From IMG/VR virus record IMGVR_UViG_3300032397_000022, positions 1-48,222 of that record: DNA of 48,222 nucleotides. The stretch is one strand, 5' to 3'. Origin of the DNA: a virus. The notes under the pieces were generated by a model that was not told the DNA's origin, did not search any database, and saw only the letters and a list, made by a program, of their open reading frames with translations. The translations under genes and the position numbers were made by a program. This document shows, one piece after another, positions 24,299 to 31,397 of this stretch (position 1 is the first letter of the stretch; each line of letters begins with the position of its first letter).

Positions 24299-24604
24299 TT
24301 AGGTGCCGCTGGCGCTAAAGATGGCTAGGGCCAAGTCGCCGTCGGCAGGGATGGAGTCCACGGGTGGCTGCGAGTGGTCGCCAGCCGCGACGACGTCCAA
24401 GGATGGATCATCAGCCCCGTCGGACTTGTAGGACCGCAGCGGGCTAGTGCGCGTGTATGTGGCACCGTCGACGACGACTGTGCCCGCTCCCGCTGTGGGG
24501 ATTGTGACGACCCTTAGCACCTTGACGTCGCTACCGGCATTGTACCCGCTGCCTTTGCCAGATGACGGTGGGGTCAACTCGACGAGAACATTTTCCTTGG
24601 CCAT
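24299..24604 (-). CDS. Small hypothetical protein, possibly virion-associated
   Basis: A 101-residue protein rich in Gly, Ser, Thr, Asp and Val with alternating strands (VKVLRVVTIPTAGAGTVVVDGATYTRTSPL), likely a small beta-sandwich. It lies just downstream of the small terminase. There is no signal peptide or catalytic motif. A small head or decoration protein would fit the composition, but the evidence is thin. Confidence 0.7.
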   Translation of the reverse strand: MAKENVLVELTPPSSGKGSGYNAGSDVKVLRVVTIPTAGAGTVVVDGATYTRTSPLRSYKSDGADDPSLDVVAAGDHSQPPVDSIPADGDLALAIFSASGT

Positions 24605-24650
24605 GATCTTTGATCCTTTATGTGATTAGCACTGAAGTCTCTACTCGGTA

Positions 24651-25358
24651 TCAGGATACCCGTCTTGGCCTTGCGTTGACAAAGCGCCCGGACTTACTGA
24701 TCTCGACCACAAAGAGGTTAGGCTTGATGCCGCCACCTTCCTGCGGGGTCTCGATGTGGGTCTGGGGCATGTCGACGCCGATGTTCTCAGTCGACAGACC
24801 AAGCGACAGGCGTTGGCTACGTTGGATGTCGTTGGCCGCGGCGGCAAGCTGCCTGACCTCGGACGGCTTGAGGTCTGAGTACCAGGAGTTGTTGGTCTCG
24901 TTTTTCTTCAGTGCGGTTTTTAGGATCAGTTGGATGTGCATCCTGATCGAGTCGGCGGTTTTCCAATCGGTCGCCCCTTGAGCGTTGCGCCAGCGTTGGA
25001 TCTGCTGCCAGGAGTTAGCTGGCGAGATACCCGCGATGGTGGTCTCAACAGCCACGGTCCCGTCTGCTTGCTTGACTTCCTTTTGGGTCAGGTTGTCGAC
25101 CAGGGCCGCAGCCTTAGCCGACGGCGCCGTCTGGGCTAGCTTCATGTCGTTGAGGCGGTTAGCCACTTCGTCGATCGCCGTGGTCCAGGTCCGGGTCTTT
25201 GCTGCTGCCGTGCCGCCCCGGTAGTCGATGCCCTTTAAGGCGAGGAAGTCGTTCTTAGGTAGACCAGACTTCAGCCACTCGGTGAATAAAAGCTCCCAGT
25301 CCTTTGGCGGGCGTCCTCGGCCTTTTTTTGTGCTTTTATTAGGGTCTTCGTTAGTCAT
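24651..25358 (-). CDS. terS: Probable terminase small subunit
   Basis: A 235-residue protein at the head of the packaging/virion gene set. After a basic N-terminus (KSTKKGRGRPPKDW, AT-hook-like GRGRPPK) it has a helix-turn-helix-like segment (LFTEWLKSGLPKNDFLALKGIDYRGGTAAAK) as used by small terminases to bind the packaging site. The C-terminal part is helical. The gene is followed, after small genes, by terL. No large sequence family was recognised directly; the call rests on the HTH, the AT-hook-like segment and the gene order. Confidence 0.7.
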   Translation of the reverse strand: MTNEDPNKSTKKGRGRPPKDWELLFTEWLKSGLPKNDFLALKGIDYRGGTAAAKTRTWTTAIDEVANRLNDMKLAQTAPSAKAAALVDNLTQKEVKQADGTVAVETTIAGISPANSWQQIQRWRNAQGATDWKTADSIRMHIQLILKTALKKNETNNSWYSDLKPSEVRQLAAAANDIQRSQRLSLGLSTENIGVDMPQTHIETPQEGGGIKPNLFVVEISKSGRFVNARPRRVS

Positions 25359-25586
25359 TACGCAGGCTTATGACATAGCTGGAATGCTTTTTAATTTTAA
25401 AAACAACAGTCAAAAAACGACCTATCTAACCGTAATAGTGGACTTTACCAGGGTGAGCCGAAATTGATTTATTCATTTTGCCGGAGTTTTTTAACTATTG
25501 CTAGTTTTAACCACCATCCAAGGACCTCTAAAGTCACCTTTTGGCTCAGCTAGCCTATTTTCGGCTTTCATCGATGCCCGTCGCAG
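25359..25586 (-). other. AT-rich non-coding gap upstream of the small terminase
   Basis: No convincing gene is present. The stretch is clearly more AT-rich than its neighbours, with T-runs, TTGACT and AATTAAAA segments on the minus strand, and probably carries the promoter for the terminase/head operon. A packaging (cos or pac) site next to the small terminase gene could also lie here. No exact consensus promoter could be fixed. Confidence 0.4.
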
Positions 25587-25835
25587 CTATTCCCAGTGCC
25601 GAAATATACCCCTTATCGTCATCGCCCAGTCAACACCCCGTAATCGTGGCTTATCAGCCTGCTGAAATCTTGCGCTAAAATCATCCTCTGATCTGACGTA
25701 TAGCCCTGGTTCCTGGTCTTCTCTGGCATACAAGATGCCATCCACCCAGTCCCCGTAGATGTCCTTGACTGCCACCTTAGCCAGCACGACATAGTCGTGT
25801 CCCTTGTAGCTATAGACCCGTCTTAGCTCGATCAT
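25587..25835 (-). CDS. Small DUF1653-like protein
   Basis: An 82-residue protein whose start overlaps the stop of the HNH gene (ATGA at 25832-25835). The pattern 'YxYKGHDYVVLAKVAVKD..G.WVDGILYARED..GLYVRSEDDFSARF' resembles DUF1653 proteins (Y-x-H/Y-K-G start, then V/I-Y and W/Y-V-R-x-x-x-x-F). The function of that family is not well defined. No catalytic residues are obvious. Confidence 0.62.
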   Translation of the reverse strand: MIELRRVYSYKGHDYVVLAKVAVKDIYGDWVDGILYAREDQEPGLYVRSEDDFSARFQQADKPRLRGVDWAMTIRGIFRHWE

Positions 25836-26464
25836 AACGCCACCTCCCTAACCGCACCTTCCAAGTCCCCCTGCTTGATCCTCCACACCGTGACCGTCTT
25901 CCTAGTCTTCGCCACCTTGGTCGTCACCTCACCCTTACCCGAAAAATAGTCTGGCACCTTAACCTCCTGCTTGGGGGCTTTAAGCAATTGCTGCTCGATC
26001 TCCCACATACCCGCATAGTCTTTGATGATCTGCTTTCTTAACTTCACCAGAAGCTGCCTTTGAGTCCTCGTAGTGGCCACATGTCTCACCGTCCCACCTA
26101 GCGCGTCGACATACTCCTTAGTCTTAGCTTCCGAGGCCGCAGCGACTTGGTCTAGCTGGTCCTTGGTGAACCTGATGGCCTTCTCCCTTTGAACCTTCCT
26201 GATCTGGATCAGCAGGACCTTTGGCAGTCCGACTAGATTACCTGGCGAGTGGTCGTGACCGTTCCCGTTGACGTGGTAGATCGCCCAGCCTCTAGGCAGA
26301 CGTCCATAGTGCTTGTCCTCGTCATAGACGCGGTGAATGGTCCCGTCTTGATAGATGACATACCCGTCGTCGGTCATGCGCTTAGCTAGCAGTTCATGAG
26401 CGTAGGCTTGACGACTGACTCTTTTAACCTTCTTACCTGTGTTCTTCTTTTTCTTGTTAGCCAT
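25832..26464 (-). CDS. HNH-type endonuclease
   Basis: A 210-residue protein; the ATG at 26464 is preferred to an upstream TTG. The N-terminus is Lys-rich (MANKKKKNTGKKVKR). Residues about 35-90 look like a phage HNH domain: YVIYQDGTIHRVYDED, then GWAIYHVNGNGHDHSPGNLVGLP, where His and Asn residues occupy the usual metal and catalytic positions (IYHxNG, then SPGNL). HNH nucleases next to terminase genes often assist cos cleavage; here it lies upstream of the small terminase, which supports that role. A free-standing homing function is the alternative. Confidence 0.75.
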   Translation of the reverse strand: MANKKKKNTGKKVKRVSRQAYAHELLAKRMTDDGYVIYQDGTIHRVYDEDKHYGRLPRGWAIYHVNGNGHDHSPGNLVGLPKVLLIQIRKVQREKAIRFTKDQLDQVAAASEAKTKEYVDALGGTVRHVATTRTQRQLLVKLRKQIIKDYAGMWEIEQQLLKAPKQEVKVPDYFSGKGEVTTKVAKTRKTVTVWRIKQGDLEGAVREVAL

Positions 26465-27192
26465 GGCTCTCGTCTTTGTGGTCTTTTTGATTTTAGGCAA
26501 TATCCCTTACGCCATGCCTTTGGCCCCCTATAGGGATTCCAAAAAGACACGGTTACTCTCGACTCAACGACAAAGACGCTTTTCTATAGTTTCAAGTCCT
26601 GGTGTGGCCCCAAGCACACCTCATCTCTAAGCCATCGGCACCCATGCTAACCTTCAAACCCCGGGCAGACTTTTTATGTCCTAGACTTTTAACTATAGCT
26701 TTTGGCGTCCCCTATACTCTGACCCGTACCTGCATTCCTCTAGTCTCTAGTCTCGCCGGGTTTAATCGGAGGTTTGAGACTGGCCACGCTAGAGGCTTAA
26801 CAGCCGAGCTGCACGACGATGATCTGGGTTTCTTACTAGTCGCATCCCTGGTCCTCGTCTTTTTTAAACGACTTGATTTTAGGTCAAGTCTTGAGTTACA
26901 ACCTTAGTTGTTGAGGCGGATAGATCCCATCGCCGCCGCGACATAGTTAAACCTTCTTCTCGATGTCCCCCTTAGGCCAATTAAGGAATGGAATTGTTAA
27001 GAAGGTTTTACTATATCTACCCAGGATTTAAAATGAAAAAAGCCAACGCCAAGCTCTTTTGACCTTCACGGGCACTGCCCGATCGGCTGAACGCCACGCC
27101 AGTAGCGGGTTTGACGGCGATGACGGGGGCGACTTTTAGAGTGACTACGAAAGGACGACACCGGGTAATGCGCCCACCAAGGAGGACTACAG
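26465..27192. other. Long non-coding region between divergent genes
   Basis: About 730 bases without a credible gene; the short frames seen on either strand lack ribosome-binding sites and protein-like composition. It separates the minus-strand terminase/HNH operon from a plus-strand gene. It contains several CTATAG elements (near 26525, 26582 and 26694), a palindrome CCCTATAGGG, small dyads (for example GGGCA/TGCCC near 27071) and a 10-base inverted repeat at 26949-27008. Divergent promoters, a packaging site or a replication origin could be here; none can be identified with certainty. Confidence 0.5.
26949..27008. repeat. Inverted repeat AAACCTTCTT ... AAGAAGGTTT
   Basis: Ten-base perfect arms at 26949-26958 and 26999-27008, separated by 40 bases, lie in the largest intergenic region. 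The spacer contains AATTAAGGAATGGAATTG. It is too widely spaced for a simple terminator and may be a protein-binding or structured-RNA element. Confidence 0.6.
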
Positions 27193-27459
27193 ATGGGCAT
27201 AGAAACAGACGCAGCCATGACGCCAGAACAGATCGAAAATTTGATGGCAACAATCGACCTGCTTAGCCGCGAAATGAGCCTTCTAAAAGACAGAAACGAG
27301 AAGCTGGAGAAGGTGGCAAAGGCGATACTAGAAGAACTCTACGCGGACACCACATACGTGAAGACAGACATACCCGCAGACGACCCTGAGTTTGCTAAAG
27401 CCGTGTCGAATGAGCTTCGCTTCATCCTGGCGACCTGGGATTCTTACTGGGCTCGCTAG
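27193..27459 (+). CDS. Small coiled-coil protein
   Basis: An 88-residue protein with an excellent ribosome-binding site (AAGGAGG) seven bases before its ATG. Residues about 10-50 (MTPEQIENLMATIDLLSREM, then LLKDRNEKLEKVAKAIL) form a coiled coil. It is isolated on the plus strand after a long non-coding region, suggesting its own promoter. No family recognised. Confidence 0.8.
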   Translation: MGIETDAAMTPEQIENLMATIDLLSREMSLLKDRNEKLEKVAKAILEELYADTTYVKTDIPADDPEFAKAVSNELRFILATWDSYWAR

Positions 27460-27488
27460 ACATCATCCACCTTGAGGGGGAGGGATAA

Positions 27489-27560
27489 GTGGACCATCTA
27501 ACTTACGGATACGGCGACGACCCGCATCATGTCATGGCTAGAGCAACAGAAGGCCCCTAG
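27489..27560 (+). CDS. Possible 23-residue peptide
   Basis: A GTG with GGGGGAGGG just upstream opens a 23-codon frame (MDHLTYGYGDDPHHVMAR) ending at TAG. It is 29 bases after the preceding plus-strand gene. The ribosome-binding site is good but the frame is so short that it may be chance. Confidence 0.25.
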   Translation: MDHLTYGYGDDPHHVMARATEGP

Positions 27561-27664
27561 GACGCCATAACCGCACCTTCCTTAGACGTCACCTTGTTGC
27601 AAGCCGAACAGTAGCCGTCATAATTTGAACTCAATACTTCAAACCGACCTTCGCTAATTCTCAT
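27557..27664 (-). CDS. Possible 35-residue CxxC peptide
   Basis: An ATG at 27664 with AGAGGT upstream opens a 35-codon frame with a CSAC motif (YDGYCSACNKVTSKEG), like half of a zinc ribbon. It lies just after a strong terminator for the neighbouring minus-strand gene, so it would need its own promoter; the AT-rich stretch upstream could supply one. Plausible but unproven. Confidence 0.4.
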   Translation of the reverse strand: MRISEGRFEVLSSNYDGYCSACNKVTSKEGAVMAS

Positions 27665-27702
27665 AGCTAGACCTCTATTCATTTTTTAAATTTTAATTGC
27701 CT

Positions 27703-27736
27703 AAAAAATCTCCCTTGAACTGATGTTCAAAGGAGA
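27703..27736 (-). terminator. Rho-independent terminator
   Basis: TCTCCCTTGAAC (27709-27720) pairs with GTTCAAAGGAGA (27725-27736) with one mismatch and a TGAT loop. On the minus strand it is followed by TTTTTT. It lies just after the minus-strand gene that stops at 27754 and ends that transcription unit. Confidence 0.9.
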
Positions 27737-27753
27737 CCTAAAAGGCGACCGCT

Positions 27754-28053
27754 CTACTTTTGATCTTGATCAGATGCCCGCAGGTAGATAAACCGCTCGG
27801 GAATCAAATTTTCAGGCTCCTCTTGAGACCTGTCCAAGTCGCTTTGGTAGACGAAACCGTCGGAATTGGGATCATCCACGAGATCTTGACTATCCATCCA
27901 ACTGAGGAATTCTTGCCGCCAGCATACGGGATCGACCGACTCCAAAACATCGGCCGGTTCGAAGCTCAGAGATCCGAATTGCACCAAAGGAAAAATCTCA
28001 TTAAAAAAATCGTTGAATTGATCCCGTAGCTCCCTTTCAGAAAAGATCTTCAT
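27754..28053 (-). CDS. Small acidic hypothetical protein
   Basis: A 99-residue acidic protein; the ATG at 28053 has GGGAGA upstream and the start overlaps the end of the ASCH-like gene by 17 bases. The sequence (MKIFSERELRDQFNDFFNEIF, then CWRQEFLSWMDSQDLVDD) is rich in Asp, Glu, Phe and Trp, as in some DNA-mimic or inhibitor proteins, but no family is recognised. A strong terminator follows it. Confidence 0.72.
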   Translation of the reverse strand: MKIFSERELRDQFNDFFNEIFPLVQFGSLSFEPADVLESVDPVCWRQEFLSWMDSQDLVDDPNSDGFVYQSDLDRSQEEPENLIPERFIYLRASDQDQK

Positions 28054-28339
28054 AAGATTCTCCCTTCTGAACGACCTGACCAAGTTCGATCTTGAATACC
28101 CACGGAGTAAATTCAATGCCGCAGTTTTCCAAAATCTCTGGTCTTCTCATCTTATCGACTGATCGAACTTCCACAATGATCTGATCTCTCAGATGATCTG
28201 CGTAAAATCGCAGATGCGTGATACCAGCAGTCATAAGTCGTCGGTTCCATGGATTGTCCGACCTCCATTCGACGGTCTTAGTCCCTTGTTCGATCTCCTT
28301 GAGATAACATCGCTTGATGCGTAGAGGCGCGATGATCAT
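28037..28339 (-). CDS. ASCH/PUA-like domain protein
   Basis: A 100-residue protein with a strong ribosome-binding site (AAAGGAG) and a TATAAT element 52 bases upstream. It fits the ASCH fold: N-terminal strand (MIIAPLRIKRCYLKEIEQGTKTVEWR, with the G-x-K-x-x-E-x-R motif), a middle Arg/Tyr strand (HLRFYADHLRDQIIVEV) and a short C-terminal strand. ASCH domains are thought to bind RNA or modified nucleotides. It heads a two-gene unit. Confidence 0.7.
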   Translation of the reverse strand: MIIAPLRIKRCYLKEIEQGTKTVEWRSDNPWNRRLMTAGITHLRFYADHLRDQIIVEVRSVDKMRRPEILENCGIEFTPWVFKIELGQVVQKGESYEDLF

Positions 28340-28663
28340 TGTGATCTCCTTTCTCGGTTCAATTGATGATGATGTCTGATAACTGATCTCATTATACCTT
28401 GAGAGATGGAAATAATCGAGTTTAAACCGATAATATCATTGATCTTTTACTGGTTGGAACAGATTGAAACCATTGAGTAATTTGATGTTCAATCAACCAA
28501 CAGAGAAATCATCTGTGGCAGAGATGAATTTGGACAAAAATCTTTTATCTCATTAATATCATTGACTTTAACGATCAAAAAAGTAGTCGACTTGGCTAAG
28601 TTTTTAGCCTAAAAATGTCGATAAGTAGAGGTCATCTCTCACAAACTCTCAGGAGATACCCAG
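28340..28663. other. AT-rich divergent control region with repeats
   Basis: No gene is seen. The region holds a 12-base direct repeat TAATATCATTGA (28431-28442 and 28554-28565), a dyad TTGATGTTCAATCAA near 28480, and GGCTAAGTTTTTAGCC (28594-28609), a perfect six-base inverted repeat. It separates a minus-strand unit starting at 28339 from a plus-strand gene at 28664, so these are candidate operators. Confidence 0.55.
28391..28396 (-). promoter_or_regulatory. Perfect -10 box (TATAAT) upstream of the ASCH-like gene
   Basis: ATTATA on the plus strand reads TATAAT on the minus strand, 52 bases before the ATG of the ASCH-like gene. A weak -35-like TCGATT lies about 17 bases upstream. It faces away from the plus-strand gene at 28664, giving divergent transcription from this AT-rich gap. 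Confidence 0.55.
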
Positions 28664-28897
28664 ATGAAAACACGCAACATGACCGCAAAAAAAGCCGAAC
28701 TGACCTTTCTGATCTTGGAAGAAATTGAGATCGCCGGCCAACTGGCAAAAAATAAATGGCAGATATCTCAAGACCGCTTGATCAGAAAGAATGCCAAAAT
28801 ATTGATGGCCCTTTGCCGCGACATGGTGGTCGATGGCAAGCCGGAGGTCGATGATCTCAAAAAGGTCAGTCGACTTCTCTACCGCCTCTACTGCTAA
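28664..28897 (+). CDS. Small helical basic protein, possible regulator
   Basis: A 77-residue helical, basic protein with AGGAGA upstream of its ATG. It stands alone on the plus strand with a strong terminator 22 bases after its stop. Its size, charge and position next to a control region with dyads suggest a DNA-binding regulator, but no helix-turn-helix signature is clear. Confidence 0.7.
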   Translation: MKTRNMTAKKAELTFLILEEIEIAGQLAKNKWQISQDRLIRKNAKILMALCRDMVVDGKPEVDDLKKVSRLLYRLYC

Positions 28898-30066
28898 GCA
28901 GTGATCTGATCAGTCGACGCCTCCCGCAAGGGAGGTTTTTTTTGTTCACGCCAAATGAATTCAAAAATATAGCACACCACTTTATGGCGAAATTTCTCTC
29001 GTCGATTTAAGACATTATTGACGCTGAAATTTTTAATACGGCCCATTTGATCTTTAAACATGTCCTTTTCTATCTTGATCAAGCGCCAGTCAGGTTCCTT
29101 AGACATCGCCTTGTAGACGGGGGTCGATGAAAATTTGCCTCTCACCTTAAAACCCTTACGCACCATGTCTCTCGATGTCTCGTTGATCAACTTGATGCCA
29201 AGTCCAAGACCCGTATAGTCAGGATGGATCACCGTCCTGTTGAAAAAGAAGGTCTCATGGTCACCCATGATATAGGCAGCAAACGACTGAAAGCCGATCT
29301 GTTCTTTGCCGTGCCAAAGACCATAGTTGTAGATCTTGCCGCCCGATAAATTGTCGTTTAAATAATGATACTTGCTAAAAAATCTCCAGGATTTTCGATC
29401 AGCTGGTTTGACGTCAAATCGAAGCCGGTCAGTGCGTTCAAATGCACCGACCATGGTCCTCCGGTCTTCATAGGTCTGGCGGTTACAGTCGATGATCCAA
29501 TCGGGATTGAGCCACTCGATGACATCGTAATGGCAGCTATTAAGAACAACCGTGCGGTTAAACCGCCGAGCAAACTTTGCCACACAAAAACTCATCACCT
29601 TGGCCACGGTTCGGTCTACCACCGAGGTCCATTCATCCATGGCGACTATGGCCTGGTCTTGACTTCGAGACATGAGAAGCGCCGCCTCTGCCCTAGCCCG
29701 CTGCCCATTGGACAGGGTATAGACCGGCCTGATCCAGCAAGGCACCGATGTGAGACCAATCGCAGTCAAGGCCAAAGCGCAATCGTCGTAGCTCATATGC
29801 TCTGGAAATTGGTCGATAACCGGCAAGGCCGGATTGATGTCTATTTTAAAACAGTCATCGCCAAATATGTTCTTAGCCAAGGTCGTCTTACCCGACCCCG
29901 ACGACCCGACAATCAGACCTACATTAAAGGGAGTGGCGAGATCAGCATCTACCTCTAGGCGGTGCTTTGACTTTTTTTCCGTGTCGATATCCAGACTGTT
30001 GGCTGCCTTCTGGCAGCGAAAGGTCGTGAACACCTCGCTTGATAACTCGACTAGATAATTTTGCAT
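28894..30066 (-). CDS. ABC-type ATPase fused to a GNAT (Mom-like) domain
   Basis: A 390-residue fusion. The ATPase part (about 1-215) has Walker A GSSGSGKTT (54-62), an ABC signature LSNGQ (118-122), Walker B with AMDEW (142-146) and an H-loop His179. The C-terminal part (about 220-390) is a GNAT fold with the acyl-CoA pyrophosphate loop TGLGLG (285-290) and a YHYLNDNLSGGKIYNYGL stretch reminiscent of phage Mom-like acyltransferases. There are no membrane segments, so it is not a transporter. It overlaps the ParB-domain gene by 16 bases, implying joint action. A role in DNA base modification is inferred. Confidence 0.78.
   Translation of the reverse strand: MQNYLVELSSEVFTTFRCQKAANSLDIDTEKKSKHRLEVDADLATPFNVGLIVGSSGSGKTTLAKNIFGDDCFKIDINPALPVIDQFPEHMSYDDCALALTAIGLTSVPCWIRPVYTLSNGQRARAEAALLMSRSQDQAIVAMDEWTSVVDRTVAKVMSFCVAKFARRFNRTVVLNSCHYDVIEWLNPDWIIDCNRQTYEDRRTMVGAFERTDRLRFDVKPADRKSWRFFSKYHYLNDNLSGGKIYNYGLWHGKEQIGFQSFAAYIMGDHETFFFNRTVIHPDYTGLGLGIKLINETSRDMVRKGFKVRGKFSSTPVYKAMSKEPDWRLIKIEKDMFKDQMGRIKNFSVNNVLNRREKFRHKVVCYIFEFIWREQKKPPLREASTDQITA
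28920..28943 (+). terminator. Rho-independent terminator after the plus-strand gene
   Basis: CCTCCC, a GCAA tetraloop, GGGAGG and eight T residues form a textbook terminator. It lies inside the last codons of the convergent minus-strand ATPase gene, so the coding sequence there is also constrained by the hairpin. Confidence 0.93.
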
Positions 30067-30611
30067 GTCAGACCTCGACTATTTAACTCGCTATAAATTT
30101 TATTTTGCTCACCCTCGTTAGAACATTCAATGACCACAAGGTATTCAGTCGGGTAGACGATAGGTTCCTCATACTGATCTGAGTCGTTCACAAACGTGTC
30201 GATGTCCTTGACCGTAAAAGATGAACTCTCGGCAAATCTTTTGATGTCGAAGTCATCTAAATGACTGGTGCGCTCAATAAAGTCTCGAAGCGCCTGGCTA
30301 TTGGCGTCCCCATGCGTATGGTTGACGCTCAGAATGCGAGACCTGTACCACAGCTCATTGCAAGTAGGATCATCGAAGACCTTGACCGACACCTCGGACC
30401 ATCCCAGCTCGGTCGCTGCCTTGACCCGGTGATGCCCGCTGATGATTCGATAATGGTCCCCGTCCTTCCATACGGCAGGCTCGTCGATCGTGTCCGTATC
30501 GGCAGCCAAAGCCGTCTTCAGATTGTTAAACATCGTCGGAGTCATGCGCTGCGGGTTGTCGTCGGCCGGGACTAAGGACTTTGGATCAAGGCGTAGGTGA
30601 TAGGAGTTCAA
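30051..30611 (-). CDS. ParB N-terminal-like domain protein
   Basis: A 186-residue protein, probably starting at a TTG (30611) with GAGG upstream. It has the ParB/Srx fold signature: PADDNPQRMTP near the start, then YRIISGHHRVKAATELGW (residues 53-70), the equivalent of the GxHR phosphate-binding box. The C-terminal part is helical and acidic, without a clear HTH, so it is not a classical chromosome-segregation ParB. It is coupled to the ABC-ATPase/GNAT gene. ParB-like proteins in phages can be nucleotide-using enzymes or nucleases. Confidence 0.75.
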   Translation of the reverse strand: MNSYHLRLDPKSLVPADDNPQRMTPTMFNNLKTALAADTDTIDEPAVWKDGDHYRIISGHHRVKAATELGWSEVSVKVFDDPTCNELWYRSRILSVNHTHGDANSQALRDFIERTSHLDDFDIKRFAESSSFTVKDIDTFVNDSDQYEEPIVYPTEYLVVIECSNEGEQNKIYSELNSRGLTCKII

Positions 30612-30613
30612 AG

Positions 30614-30943
30614 CTAGGGGCCTCGTAAAAAAAAGGACGGGTCTGTCGGTAGACCCATCCTCCCAAAATTCTTACCTCCTGGCCAGTCTAGCCGCCCTGC
30701 TGCTGCTGCTTTGCGACCAGCTATATGCCGCATCACGGTCTTGACATAGCCACGGTTGCCAGGCGTTCCGACTAGACCGCCGATCCCGAGATAGTCCGAT
30801 AGCTCATAGTAGCGGTCGATCATCGACAGATCGGTGCCACGGGTAAATATAGGTATAGGAGACAGACCCTGGTCACGCATCGTCAGGTAGTTGTCATATG
30901 ACTTCTTGCTGTCGCCAATGACGTCCAGAGTAAAAAACCGCAC
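30614..30943 (-). CDS. Internal fragment of a TGT-like (tRNA-guanine transglycosylase fold) phage protein
   Basis: A 109-codon frame from a GTG. Residues 5-71 (LDVIGDSKKSYDNYLTMRDQ to VGTPGNRGYVKTVMRHI) look like the middle of phage TGT-like TIM-barrel proteins, which normally have further residues on both sides. The GTG lies within a GTGCGGTT element, has a weak ribosome-binding site, and the last 30 codons run through a strong terminator. It may be a decayed gene. Such proteins can insert deazaguanine bases into DNA or RNA. Confidence 0.5.
   Translation of the reverse strand: MRFFTLDVIGDSKKSYDNYLTMRDQGLSPIPIFTRGTDLSMIDRYYELSDYLGIGGLVGTPGNRGYVKTVMRHIAGRKAAAAGRLDWPGGKNFGRMGLPTDPSFFLRGP
30627..30660 (-). 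terminator. Rho-independent terminator within the 3' end of the TGT-like frame
   Basis: GGACGGGTCT (30635-30644) pairs with AGACCCATCC (30651-30660), with one mismatch, followed on the minus strand by eight T residues. It lies inside the last codons of the short frame ending at 30614, which suggests that this frame no longer needs its 3' end or is a remnant. Confidence 0.88.
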
Positions 30944-30964
30944 CTTAAAGCCAGCTTGCGTCTT

Positions 30965-31207
30965 TTAGACCTTACTGCGACGCTTGACCCGGTTGCGGTC
31001 GTGATGTCGCTGCTTCCAGGCCCGTGACTGCTCTGCCGCCAGAAGGTCAGACAGTAGTGCTAGAGGCATCCTTAAGTAAGCCCTGATGCTAGGAAGGCCC
31101 AAAACCTTGGCGACGTCTGCGGGCACTTGCTGGCCTTCCTGCGTGACGTCTAGGCTAAGGATGATGGCTTGTAGTTTCTCGGCCTTCGACGCTTCGTGGT
31201 CTGACAC
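30965..31207 (-). CDS. Small hypothetical protein
   Basis: An 80-residue protein; the GTG at 31207 is fixed by AGGAGG five bases upstream, making longer versions of this frame unlikely. The sequence (MSDHEASKAEKLQAIILSLD, then ADVAKVLGLPSIRAYLRMPL, then a basic tail RHHDRNRVKRRSK) is helical with a positively charged end that could bind nucleic acid. It overlaps the zinc-ribbon gene by 53 bases. Confidence 0.65.
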   Translation of the reverse strand: MSDHEASKAEKLQAIILSLDVTQEGQQVPADVAKVLGLPSIRAYLRMPLALLSDLLAAEQSRAWKQRHHDRNRVKRRSKV

Positions 31208-31397
31208 TGTCGCCTCCTGTTTCAAGTTGCTCAGACTTTGCCAGTGACCGCAGGCACCGCTTACAAGTGACCTCCATACGCTCAGAGTCAGCGGGCCAAA
31301 AGCAAGCCTGGCATAGCGAGAAGCCAAGCGGGCCTGGCGCGTGAGTCGTCTTTGGAGGCTTGGGCCAGCCGCGTTTAAACTGCGTGGCATGATTCAT
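31155..31397 (-). CDS. Small zinc-ribbon protein
   Basis: An 80-residue protein whose ATG overlaps the preceding stop (ATGA at 31394-31397). It has a Cys4 zinc ribbon, C-x2-C (LCQACFW) and 16 residues later C-x2-C (VTCKRCLRS). Such small ribbons often bind nucleic acid or partner proteins. The 3' part overlaps the next gene. Confidence 0.68.
   Translation of the reverse strand: MNHATQFKRGWPKPPKTTHAPGPLGFSLCQACFWPADSERMEVTCKRCLRSLAKSEQLETGGDSVRPRSVEGRETTSHHP

Noticed and set aside
26602-26907. 101-codon plus-strand frame in the large non-coding region
   Set aside because: No ribosome-binding site, biased composition and no motif; treated as chance.
27017-27253. 78-codon minus-strand frame overlapping the start of the gene at 27193
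   Set aside because: It covers the well-supported AAGGAGG/ATG start of the plus-strand gene and has no ribosome-binding site of its own.
29365-29958. 197-codon plus-strand frame opposite the ABC-ATPase/GNAT gene
   Set aside because: No ribosome-binding site, no recognisable domain; the minus frame has clear Walker and signature motifs.
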